Virus record (IMG/VR): IMGVR_UViG_3300021185_003701
Coordinates: 1-27,201 of that record
Length of the DNA stretch: 27,201 bases
Strand: one strand, 5' to 3'
DNA from: a virus
A program made the position numbers and the translations under genes. Below the pieces are notes generated by a model. That model searched no databases. It was not told the origin of the DNA and saw nothing but the letters and a program-made list of their open reading frames with translations. Of this stretch, positions 20,696 through 27,201 are shown one piece after another (the stretch's first letter is position 1; every line of letters begins with the position of its first letter).

Positions 20696-22696
20696 ATGAA
20701 AAGAATAGCGATTGCCAGTATAATGGCAGCACTACTTAGTACTACTGCATTGGCAGATACGAGTAGCATGAGTACAACAGCAACAGGCATGGGTATACTT
20801 GAAAACAGTTATGTAAAAGCCGGAGTCAATGGTGACGCAGGTACTTTTGGATCAGGAGGAAGCACTCGTCCAGGACTACAGTTTGACAGCACAGGTTCAG
20901 GCACATTTCCAGCAGATAGCGCACAAGGCGACTACCTAACACCAGGTTCACCGTTTGATGGCTTTGCTATCAAGATAGATGGTACTAACAGCAAAAATAA
21001 TAACCAAGGCGGAAGTACTTGGGTAGATGCAGATGGTTTAACAAACGGTGATAATTCACTTACTTGGACTGGTACAAATTCAGCACACAGTGGTTGGGAA
21101 ATAGAAAACACATATACTTTAGGTGCTACATCAGAACACATTGAGATCGGCACACAGATTACAGCAGGCAGTGATGCTACCGCACTAAGTTTTGGACGCT
21201 TTATTGATCCAGATGCTATGCCAGAAACTGGCGACACAAGTGCTACAGACAACGTGCTAGGTTATGGCGTTATTCCAGATAGTAATGTAGCATTTGCAGA
21301 AGCAACAGTATCACGCTATGCACTAGGACTTTACTCCACAAACTCTAATGTTGATGCAGGTATTACAGGCTGGTCAACAGAGGCAGACGGTTATACTGAA
21401 AACGCTGTTGACGGTGACGGATCAAACACCAACAGAGGCGACAACACTATTGGACTAAGTTGGAACTGGGCCGATGTAAGCACAGGCGATATACTTACAG
21501 CAAGTTACGCATACATATTTGGACCAAGTGCGTTTGATGCTGCCGATGCTGCTATTACAGCAGGCGCAGGTGGCGGTGGTGACATCAGTAGTTGGGGTAC
21601 ATTAGAAGATGTTGGTAGTGCTACAGACGCAGCAGATGGCGCAGCAGAACCTACAGTAGTTAGTACAAGTACAGAAACTATTACCAGCAGTAGTGAAGCA
21701 GTTAATACAGCGTTGCCAGTACTTACAGCAGCACAAACAACACACGATAGCAGTGTAGCAGAAGGTGTACAAACTATTGCTAGAGAAACAACTACAACAG
21801 TAACAACACCAATGACAATCACTACAACTAGTTTTGTTAGAACTACAGCAACAATGAGTGATGGTAGCGAAGTTGTTACAGACGCTACACCAACAGTCAC
21901 TACAGCAAGTAGAGCAGATGATGTTGTAACCGTTACAGATCCAGGTGCATTTACAGGACGTATGGATCAAATGGATCAAATGTTAACATTGCGTCCACAT
22001 AGCAGCGTAGGTATAGGTGATGGATTTACAGCAGGACGTATTAACCATGATATGAGTAACGGATATAGTGCTGAGTCTCGAGTGTTTGGATTAGGACATA
22101 ATGCTGTGACTGATAATAGTATGACTATTGGTTTAGGTATAAATCGTATTACAACAGATATAACTGGTGAAGGTAGTACAGGTAGCATGTCTACAACAGT
22201 ATTAAGTTTAAGTGCAGGTAAACATATTGATGACAGCGATATTACAGTTCGAGGACAGGTAAATGCTGCAAACACAGACTTAGAGTACAATAGAACTATT
22301 GGAGACTTTAGTGCAATGGGATCTACTACTTCAAGCGATAGATGGGCAACAGTTACAGTAGAAAAATCAACTGGTATAGTTCGTCCGTTTGCTGGATATA
22401 CTATTGGTACAAAAAGTCACGATGCATTTGCTGAGACTGGCGATGTTCAAGCAGCATTACTAGATGCAGGCAACAGCGAAACATATCGTTATCCTACAAT
22501 TGGTATCAATATTGACAACGATATAGTAACAGCAAATATTGCTAGAGATTTTGACGATGCAGGAACAACTCGTATAGGTTTAGGTGTAAATCATGCTATT
22601 AATGAAAACATAGGTATTGCAGCCGGTGTTAACAGAATTACAGCAGGCGATAATACAAGTACAACTGTAAACGCAGGGTTTACTTGGAAGTTCTAA
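20696..22696 (+). CDS. Autotransporter-like outer membrane protein
   Basis: A 666-residue protein. A signal peptide ends TTALA at 20. Residues 21-300 form a beta-rich passenger-like region (DGFAIKIDGTNSKNNNQGG, ENTYTLGATSEHIEIGTQI). Residues about 325-425 are a Ser/Thr/Val/Ala-rich linker, and residues about 430-666 look like a 10-12-strand barrel (SVGIGDGFTAGRINHDMSNG, TIGLGINRITTDITGEGS) ending GFTWKF, the BAM signature. The layout matches type V secretion, but the passenger has no recognised enzyme or adhesin motif. It follows the curlin cluster behind its own late-like promoter, so it may be made in quantity late. Receptor masking or adhesion are possible roles. Confidence 0.75.
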   Translation: MKRIAIASIMAALLSTTALADTSSMSTTATGMGILENSYVKAGVNGDAGTFGSGGSTRPGLQFDSTGSGTFPADSAQGDYLTPGSPFDGFAIKIDGTNSKNNNQGGSTWVDADGLTNGDNSLTWTGTNSAHSGWEIENTYTLGATSEHIEIGTQITAGSDATALSFGRFIDPDAMPETGDTSATDNVLGYGVIPDSNVAFAEATVSRYALGLYSTNSNVDAGITGWSTEADGYTENAVDGDGSNTNRGDNTIGLSWNWADVSTGDILTASYAYIFGPSAFDAADAAITAGAGGGGDISSWGTLEDVGSATDAADGAAEPTVVSTSTETITSSSEAVNTALPVLTAAQTTHDSSVAEGVQTIARETTTTVTTPMTITTTSFVRTTATMSDGSEVVTDATPTVTTASRADDVVTVTDPGAFTGRMDQMDQMLTLRPHSSVGIGDGFTAGRINHDMSNGYSAESRVFGLGHNAVTDNSMTIGLGINRITTDITGEGSTGSMSTTVLSLSAGKHIDDSDITVRGQVNAANTDLEYNRTIGDFSAMGSTTSSDRWATVTVEKSTGIVRPFAGYTIGTKSHDAFAETGDVQAALLDAGNSETYRYPTIGINIDNDIVTANIARDFDDAGTTRIGLGVNHAINENIGIAAGVNRITAGDNTSTTVNAGFTWKF

Positions 22697-22698
22697 AA

Positions 22699-22704
22699 TA
22701 AATA
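22699..22704 (+). promoter_or_regulatory. Late-like TAAATA 4 nt before a start codon
   Basis: TAAATA follows the stop of the autotransporter-like gene and ends 4 nt before ATG 22709. There is no SD, so a nearly leaderless transcript is suggested. Confidence 0.4.
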
Positions 22705-22708
22705 CTGT

Positions 22709-22999
22709 ATGAAATGGATAAGCGAATGGTTGTTCAAAGAACATATAGAAAATATGGTGGAGGAAAAGTTTCAGGAGAAATTACTTGAAGCCTACCTTCA
22801 CCAGCGCAAACAAGAACACAAAGCAAGAATTGCCCGAGTCAGAGAAACGCTTAATAATACCTCATCGGGGATTTCGCAAGAAGCACCCTCCAAACTACAA
22901 CCCAGTAGTAGAGTACGAACGGGGAGTGCCGAATCCAAACCACAAGAGTCGCCCTCTGCGGCCGCAATGAAAGCAAAGTTGTTAGGAATTAAAAAATGA
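22709..22999 (+). CDS. Small helical protein before the cyclase
   Basis: A 96-residue soluble protein. Residues 1-50 are a long charged helix (HIENMVEEKFQEKLLEAYLH, QRKQEHKARIARVRETL), likely a coiled coil; residues 51-85 are Ser/Pro-rich and disordered; the end is AAAMKAKLLGIKK. The last codons overlap the cyclase start as ATGA, so the two are translationally coupled. No family recognised; a partner of the cyclase is possible. Confidence 0.65.
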   Translation: MKWISEWLFKEHIENMVEEKFQEKLLEAYLHQRKQEHKARIARVRETLNNTSSGISQEAPSKLQPSSRVRTGSAESKPQESPSAAAMKAKLLGIKK

Positions 23000-25041
23000 G
23001 AAAAGTACTGTTCAGCCCGCTTTGGAGTGTTTTATTATTAGGTGTGCTGAGTTATGTATACTATCTTAATCCAGCATTTATAGAAAGCATACGACTACGC
23101 TACTTTGATACACTTATTGTAAATCAACAACCTGTTGAAAACAACATTTACACAGTGAACATCGATGAACCAAGTTTAGAGGCTTACGGACAATGGCCGT
23201 GGCCGAGAGGTGATTATGGTAGCCTTATAGAGGACTTATATGCCAGAGGCGCTGGACTAGTGGTTTTCAATGTATTGATGTCGGAAGAAGACAGGTCAGG
23301 TGAAGATGCTACATTAGGCTTGACAATGCAGCAATTACCTGTTATAGTTACTATGTTAGGTGCGGAGGACAACAAAAATGAACCAGTCAATCCAGGCGCT
23401 ACTATTGTTAACAGCGACTTTCTTTATACTATTCCTAGTGTTCCAGGAATCATCGCAAATGTACCAGATATTGAATTCAACGCAGTAGGTAGTGGAATAA
23501 CAAACAGTTGGCCGGAAGTAGACGGTGTTACTAGACGTATACCTCTAGTAGTTGAATCTAGTGGTACATTATATCCAAATGTTACTATGGAAGTGCTACG
23601 TGTACTAGCAGGCGATCCTAGCTTCCAAATTAAACTATCACCTATGGGTGTAGATAAACTACGCATACCAGCATATGGTATAATACAAACAAGCCCCACA
23701 GGCGAAGTATGGATAGACTGGAGTCAGCGCAGCAAAAGCGTGAGCGCAGTTGACTTACCAGATGACTTTGCTGGCGGTATAGTGTTTGTAGGACCAACAG
23801 CAGCAGGGCTTACACAGCCACTAGCAACAGCAGCAGGCAGTGTATTTCCACACGAAGTACAAGCAGCAATGCTAGGAACAGTGTTTAATGAATCAAATAT
23901 TAGCAGACATCCAGACGCAGAGCAGTGGGCAGAACTAGCAGCTCTAGTTGCAGCCGGCGTACTGTTAATCATACTCGCCCGTTGGACATTTGTAGGCATA
24001 GCCTTCTTTGTGTTGTCCGTGGGCGGGTTTATAGGAGGGAGCATATATGTTTTCAATACACAAAATATTCTTATCGATGGTGCTGTTATCAGTGCTTTCA
24101 TCTTGCTCGTTGGGCTCAAACGATACATTGTCAAGTTCGTCGACGAGTTCTTACAAAAGCAAGCCATCAAAAAGCAATTCGAAGGTTATGCATCACCAAC
24201 AGTGGTTAGACTACTACAGGAGTCGCCAGAGCTTATTAAACTGGGCACTAAGCGTAATGTAAGTATTGTATTCTCAGACTTGCGTGGATTTACACCACTA
24301 GGAGAAAGTTTTGGAGATGACGTACAAGGACTCACACGTATTATGAATGGCTACATGGATGCTATTACAGAACCTGTGTTAGAGTCAGACGGAATGATAA
24401 TCAAGTACATAGGCGATGCTAGTATGCACATACACAATGCGCCTATAGATGATCCTAACCATCCTCGTACAGCAGTACAGTGTGGCTTAGACATGCTTAA
24501 AGCAGTGGAGAAGTTTAATGAAGAAGTTATTATACCTGATGGTCGTCCTGCTGTTGGTATGGGCGCTGGCATCAACACAGGGCTGGGGTACCTTGGTGAG
24601 ATGGGAAGTACTAAACGTCATTCATATGATGTCCTTGGAGACGCTGTCAGCACCGCAGCAAGAGTAGAAAGCAAATGTAAAGAGTATGGGTGTTTGTTAC
24701 TTGTAGGAGAATCTACATACGAAGCAACTAGAACAGATTTCTTCTACCTCAAAGTAGATGACTTGCAAGTCAAAGGCAAAAGTGTAGGACTTAAAATTTA
24801 CACAGTGTTGGATAAGCCATATCCTGCATGGCGTAGTGCGCAGAAGAAACATGAACAAATGCACGAAGACTATCGTGCGCAGCGTTTTGATGACGCTATA
24901 GACAAGTGTAAGATGTTGTATACACACTTTGATCACAAGATGGAAAAGTATTACGATATGTGGATTGAACGTTGTGAATATATGAAAACACAGGATTTGC
25001 CTTCAGATTGGAATGGCATCTTTGTAGCCACAAGTAAATAA
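22996..25041 (+). CDS. CHASE2-domain class III adenylate cyclase
   Basis: A 681-residue membrane enzyme. An N-terminal TM (8-25) is followed by a periplasmic CHASE2 sensor domain (about 30-300; NIDEPSLEAYGQWPWPRGDY is typical), three TM segments (312-330, 333-353, 359-376) and a catalytic domain (about 415-600). Metal Asp428 (FSDLRGF) and Asp474 (YIGDAS) are present, with Lys470 and Asp545 for adenine choice and Arg556 (AARVES) for catalysis. The usual transition-state Asn in the VN motif is Ser552 (DAVSTAAR), which may lower activity. It makes cAMP from ATP in response to an envelope signal. FecR and CHASE2 proteins commonly pair, and both are present in this phage module. Confidence 0.93.
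   Translation: MRKVLFSPLWSVLLLGVLSYVYYLNPAFIESIRLRYFDTLIVNQQPVENNIYTVNIDEPSLEAYGQWPWPRGDYGSLIEDLYARGAGLVVFNVLMSEEDRSGEDATLGLTMQQLPVIVTMLGAEDNKNEPVNPGATIVNSDFLYTIPSVPGIIANVPDIEFNAVGSGITNSWPEVDGVTRRIPLVVESSGTLYPNVTMEVLRVLAGDPSFQIKLSPMGVDKLRIPAYGIIQTSPTGEVWIDWSQRSKSVSAVDLPDDFAGGIVFVGPTAAGLTQPLATAAGSVFPHEVQAAMLGTVFNESNISRHPDAEQWAELAALVAAGVLLIILARWTFVGIAFFVLSVGGFIGGSIYVFNTQNILIDGAVISAFILLVGLKRYIVKFVDEFLQKQAIKKQFEGYASPTVVRLLQESPELIKLGTKRNVSIVFSDLRGFTPLGESFGDDVQGLTRIMNGYMDAITEPVLESDGMIIKYIGDASMHIHNAPIDDPNHPRTAVQCGLDMLKAVEKFNEEVIIPDGRPAVGMGAGINTGLGYLGEMGSTKRHSYDVLGDAVSTAARVESKCKEYGCLLLVGESTYEATRTDFFYLKVDDLQVKGKSVGLKIYTVLDKPYPAWRSAQKKHEQMHEDYRAQRFDDAIDKCKMLYTHFDHKMEKYYDMWIERCEYMKTQDLPSDWNGIFVATSK
25035..25040 (+). 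promoter_or_regulatory. Late-like TAAATA 4 nt before a start codon
   Basis: TAAATA overlaps the cyclase stop and ends 4 nt before ATG 25045. The gene has no SD. It fits the leaderless pattern seen at 15946 and 22709, but may also be chance in AT-rich stop-codon context. Confidence 0.35.
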
Positions 25042-25044
25042 TAT

Positions 25045-25695
25045 ATGCTCAATTATATACGAAACTTATTTGGTTCTACAGCCACGGAAAAACACACCAC
25101 AGATGACATAAATGTAATTTGGCTACACGGTGCTAATCAAACTAGTTTGAGCTTTAGGTATTTGCAAATGCAAACAAACTTTACCAATGAAATATCTATA
25201 AACTATAGCAGCATGAATCGCTTTCAAGATAACATTGAAATGATTGTTGATGCAGTGAAGGGCAAGGGTCCGCATTTTGTAATAGGACATAGCATGGGCG
25301 GATTGTACGCACTACATCTTACACAGTGGGTGAGAGTAGTAGGCGGTGTAAGTATAAGCACGCCATTTAGAGGCAGTAGTACAGCAGACTGGGCAAAATA
25401 CATTGTACCAAGTTATCCACTGTTTAGAGATATAGGACGTAAAAGCGATCCAATACGTGAAGCAAATGAAATGCAACTAGAAATGCCTTGGACACAGATT
25501 GTAACTACAACAGGTAGTGTACCTTATCACAACGGTCCTAATGACGGTGTGTGTACTCTAGCAAGTATGACGCATAGAGAAGATATGGAACACATTGAAG
25601 TAGCACATACACATTATGAAACTATGTGTTCAGATAGTGTTGCTGAAATTATAAAACGTAAGTATGAGCATGCCACACAATTAAAAATGCAGTAG
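25045..25695 (+). CDS. Alpha/beta hydrolase, lipase/esterase-like
   Basis: A 216-residue cytoplasmic protein (no signal peptide). NVIWLHGANQTS (23-34) supplies the oxyanion strand, GHSMGG (81-86) is the nucleophile elbow with Ser83, PNDGV (165-169) carries the likely acid Asp167, and VAHTHYE places His188 or His190 as base. The fold fits small lipases and esterases related to PGAP1-like and triacylglycerol lipases. The substrate is unknown; membrane lipid turnover near lysis is one idea. The 3' end overlaps the DUF3307 gene on the minus strand by 47 nt, so there is no terminator space between the convergent units. Confidence 0.85.
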   Translation: MLNYIRNLFGSTATEKHTTDDINVIWLHGANQTSLSFRYLQMQTNFTNEISINYSSMNRFQDNIEMIVDAVKGKGPHFVIGHSMGGLYALHLTQWVRVVGGVSISTPFRGSSTADWAKYIVPSYPLFRDIGRKSDPIREANEMQLEMPWTQIVTTTGSVPYHNGPNDGVCTLASMTHREDMEHIEVAHTHYETMCSDSVAEIIKRKYEHATQLKMQ

Positions 25696-26020
25696 CGTAA
25701 TGCAGCATTTGGTCTAATGATTGCAGTCTCCAGAATCTCTTTTCTGTTCGCTGCCAATTAAATTTTGTATAGAATACTGTTTTACCCCAATCAATATGCC
25801 AATGTGCAATGTAATCAAATACACTGTAAATTATAGCCCATGTTGGCGATACAAAAAATAAACACACAGCAAAGTTACTCAATCCGTGATGTAGATAATG
25901 TCTGTGTCCATTGTCAAAATATTTAAGTTTAGTAAAAGGTTGTTTGATATATGTTTGTGTAAACATATCAGCAAAAGCGTGTTTAATAGATAGTACAAAT
26001 AGGAAAAGTATCTCAATCAT
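25649..26020 (-). CDS. DUF3307-like membrane protein
   Basis: A 123-residue protein matching the DUF3307 pattern: an early IKHAFADMFTQ, then YLHHGLSNFAVCLFF, SVFDYIAHWHIDWGKT, and LQSLDQMLHYATAFL near the end. It has three to four TM segments with a conserved set of His and Asp (HxxxD, HWHxDW, DQxxH) that could bind metal or form a membrane active site. The family is common in phages and bacteria and has no proven function. Its ATG overlaps the preceding gene stop by 8 nt; it is last in the minus-strand operon. Confidence 0.83.
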   Translation of the reverse strand: MIEILFLFVLSIKHAFADMFTQTYIKQPFTKLKYFDNGHRHYLHHGLSNFAVCLFFVSPTWAIIYSVFDYIAHWHIDWGKTVFYTKFNWQRTEKRFWRLQSLDQMLHYATAFLIVWHAHTYVL

Positions 26021-26240
26021 TTTTAGATGTTTCGTGCTTCATTAATAATGCATTCACTTCATCTGTTTTGATAAGCCACCCATTTTCATTTACAATAAAA
26101 ACGTCACCGGGTCGATATAACCAGTTTTCTTTTTTATTACCTTTGTTGTCAATTCCCATTACTTCACCTTCCCAGTCGCCTTTGACCTTAAAGCCTTTGC
26201 CGCCAGGAATGCTATCAATTGTATAATCTACCCACATCAT
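26013..26240 (-). CDS. Hypothetical soluble protein, 75 residues
   Basis: A protein with a strand-rich, SH3-like look (DYTIDSIPGGKGFKVKGDWE, EVMGIDNKGNKKENWLYRPG, VFIVNENGWLIKTDE), ending in a short helix. No family recognised. Its start overlaps the preceding gene stop by 4 nt and its stop overlaps the DUF3307 start by 8 nt, so it is a genuine member of the operon. Confidence 0.65.
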   Translation of the reverse strand: MMWVDYTIDSIPGGKGFKVKGDWEGEVMGIDNKGNKKENWLYRPGDVFIVNENGWLIKTDEVNALLMKHETSKND

Positions 26241-26494
26241 GTTACTTTCTCCGAATGTTTTATTATAAAATGTGTTGCTTCTTTTGTATCTGGCATTTCA
26301 ACTGAGATATTGCAACAACAATATATATCTGAAGGAAGTGTACGACTAGAAGTGTGTTCTAGTATCCATTTCCAGTTGTTTTCTTCAACTTGTTTATATG
26401 TTTCAGTACCCACTTTACGCATGATCCACATTTGTTCCATGCTGGTGTTTGCGTGAGTCCATTTATATTCACAGCTTCCGAGGTGTACTTTCAT
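26237..26494 (-). CDS. Hypothetical soluble protein, 85 residues
   Basis: An 85-residue protein with several Trp residues and a CCCNISVEM segment (Cys59-61), mixed strand/helix character (WTHANTSMEQMWIMRKVG; KQVEENNWKWILEHTSSR) and an EATHFIIKH C-terminal part. It may be a small cytoplasmic enzyme fragment or a regulator; no motif decides. It begins 8 nt after the stop of the cysteine-rich gene and is preceded by TAAATA 5 nt before the ATG, without an SD. Confidence 0.62.
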   Translation of the reverse strand: MKVHLGSCEYKWTHANTSMEQMWIMRKVGTETYKQVEENNWKWILEHTSSRTLPSDIYCCCNISVEMPDTKEATHFIIKHSEKVT

Positions 26495-26499
26495 ACTGG

Positions 26500-26505
26500 T
26501 ATTTA
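26500..26505 (-). promoter_or_regulatory. Late-like TAAATA on the minus strand
   Basis: Read on the minus strand, TAAATA overlaps the stop of the cysteine-rich gene and ends 5 nt before the ATG at 26494, the same geometry as at csgF. A start at the ATG itself would be expected from T4 late spacing. Confidence 0.35.
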
Positions 26506-26661
26506 TTGTTTACAAAGTTCGCATTTACAATTCTGGCAAACATCGTTGGCACACGAAGCACACTCTATGTCACAGTGTGATTCACAATGACAGTTCTCAC
26601 ACTTACTTTTTGGGCGCTTTGCCTGTCGTGTCTGATTCTGCTGCAGAATGTTTGTATTCAT
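26503..26661 (-). CDS. Cysteine-rich metallothionein-like mini protein
   Basis: A 52-residue frame from ATG 26661 to TAA 26503. Residues 1-20 are basic (MNTNILQQNQTRQAKRPKSK); residues 21-50 hold ten cysteines as CENCHCESHC, DIECASC and ANDVCQNCKCELC. The pattern CxxCxCxxxC recurs as CxxCxCxxC. Such density is typical of metallothioneins or small zinc/copper clusters and is unlikely by chance. AAAGG lies 7 nt before the ATG. The frame overlaps the upstream gene by 59 nt, which is long, but no later start codon is available. It follows two membrane genes in the operon. Metal bound and role are unknown. Confidence 0.65.
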   Translation of the reverse strand: MNTNILQQNQTRQAKRPKSKCENCHCESHCDIECASCANDVCQNCKCELCKQ

Positions 26662-26935
26662 CAACTAACCTTTGTAATTCATCTTGTCGTGCGGGATTAA
26701 GTTTGGCTCTATATTCAAGTACCATACTGAGTTTACTATTGAGTCTAATTAAATCGTTGTCTAGCATACGAATACGGTCTACTAGTTTAATAAGTGTACC
26801 CATTGTTTCGCCTATAACAGGATCAATTGTTTCAGTAACCCATTTCCATATAAAATAGATAAAGTAACCCATACCCATAGCAGCAATAATAGGAAACCCA
26901 TAGTCACTAACTGCTTTGGCTAGATCAAACTCCAT
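26603..26935 (-). CDS. Small membrane protein with helical tail
   Basis: A 110-residue protein: one TM segment at about 13-33 (FPIIAAMGMGYFIYFIWKWV), then a coiled-coil-prone region (TLIKLVDRIRMLDNDLIRLN, SKLSMVLEYRAKLNP) and a polar tail. I recall a protein of this layout (LIDRIRMLDxDLIRL) in many marine phages, often near small membrane partners; holin-like or spanin-like roles have not been shown. It starts directly after the stop of the gene at 26936 with GGAG upstream. Confidence 0.72.
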   Translation of the reverse strand: MEFDLAKAVSDYGFPIIAAMGMGYFIYFIWKWVTETIDPVIGETMGTLIKLVDRIRMLDNDLIRLNSKLSMVLEYRAKLNPARQDELQRLVDEYKHSAAESDTTGKAPKK

Positions 26936-27130
26936 TTATTCTCCAAACATGTTTATGAGTGCTGGACCAAACTCTCCGGCAGTCCATCCTAGTGCTACTA
27001 TAGCAACTACGCCCATAACTAGCCATTTCATTTTGAAATCGTCTACGTCCATTCTAAAAGCAACTAGTTCGTTACCTAAAATTCTTACTGCAAGTTCTAA
27101 CTTGCCTTTGTCATCAGTCCCTTCGGGCAT
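26936..27130 (-). CDS. Small membrane protein, C-terminal TM
   Basis: A 64-residue protein: charged helix (LELAVRILGNELVAFRMDVD) followed by one TM segment (about 35-52, WLVMGVVAIVALGWTAG) and EFGPALINMFGE. It lies end to end with the gene at 26603, and both have a single TM plus helix, so they may form a complex. AAAGAAG precedes the ATG. No family recognised. Confidence 0.68.
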   Translation of the reverse strand: MPEGTDDKGKLELAVRILGNELVAFRMDVDDFKMKWLVMGVVAIVALGWTAGEFGPALINMFGE

Positions 27131-27200
27131 CTTCTTTTCCTTCGTTTGCTGCTATACGATCTATGTTTGGTCTTACGTTTAGTGCGTAACTAAGTAATGC
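27114..27200 (-). CDS. 3' end of a minus-strand gene (partial)
   Basis: Read on the minus strand from the window edge, one frame is open for 28 codons and ends VRPNIDRIAANEGKEDARRD at TGA 27114-27116, overlapping the next gene by 17 nt. The overlap style matches the operon. The fragment is too short for a function. Confidence 0.5.
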   Translation of the reverse strand, partial: ALLSYALNVRPNIDRIAANEGKEDARRD

Positions 27201-27201
27201 A

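Noticed and set aside
21602-21979. Cysteine-rich 125-residue minus-strand frame
   Set aside because: The cysteines arise from reading ACA/GCA (Thr/Ala) codons of the Ser/Thr linker backwards; there is no start signal and no ordered spacing.
22954-22966. GCGGCCGC (NotI site) as a cloning or vector scar
   Set aside because: It lies in frame within a coherent coding sequence (SAAAMKAK) with no vector sequence around it.

Overview
The window looks like part of a large tailed-phage genome from sea water, most likely a T4-like (myovirus) phage of a marine alphaproteobacterium such as SAR11 or a relative. This is inferred from gene content, because no capsid, tail, terminase or polymerase gene lies in the window. 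The support is: AT-rich DNA; very tight packing of small genes with 1-17 nt start/stop overlaps (ATGA, TAATG, TTGA, GTGA); a phage-type ribosomal protein S21; Hsp20 and ClpS; a heme oxygenase plus ferredoxin-dependent bilin reductase pair; a DUF3307 protein; a SleB-type endolysin; and T4-late-like TAAATA elements in front of genes. No tRNA, integrase, IS element or CRISPR array was seen, and no gene-free stretch exceeds about 150 nt.

Layout. 1-1852: end of an unknown gene, HAD-like phosphatase, class I fructose-bisphosphate aldolase, phosphoribosyltransferase-like protein. 1867-3900: promoter, then a run of small membrane proteins around a cytochrome oxidase subunit IV-like protein, a pseudoazurin (blue copper electron carrier) and a DoxX-like protein. 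3946-4901: a promoter with a 5'-terminal hairpin, a porin-like outer membrane protein and a terminator. 4906-9388: small membrane protein, thermonuclease, conserved phage protein behind an SD-masking hairpin, SleB endolysin, a 708-residue coiled-coil membrane protein, a small unknown and S21. 9382-14460: SGNH-like protein, GMP reductase, Hsp20, ClpS, heme oxygenase, glycosyltransferase-like protein, bilin reductase. 14484-15563: possible PD-(D/E)XK nuclease.

15599-25695 is the most unusual part. It holds two tiny membrane proteins, CsgF and CsgG (curli secretion pore), an opposite-strand Fis-like regulator, two curlin-repeat proteins, a FecR-domain protein between them, two small proteins, a 666-residue autotransporter-like outer membrane protein, a CHASE2 adenylate cyclase and an alpha/beta hydrolase. 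Together these look like a virus-borne amyloid secretion and envelope-sensing module. CsgA/B-like subunits are present; CsgE, CsgC and CsgD are not seen.

25649-27200 (minus strand) is an operon of small proteins: DUF3307, two unknowns, a 52-residue protein with ten cysteines, two small membrane proteins and the end of another gene.

Three regulatory themes recur. (1) Sigma70-like promoters with an extended -10 containing TGCTATAT (1867, 5701, 15599). (2) TAAATA elements followed 5-8 nt later by a hairpin that would sit at the 5' end of the mRNA (3968, 11209, 17521, 20635). (3) TAAATA elements only 4-7 nt before a start codon (6648, 15946, 22709, 25045 and minus-strand 26494), which suggests leaderless or near-leaderless late mRNAs.
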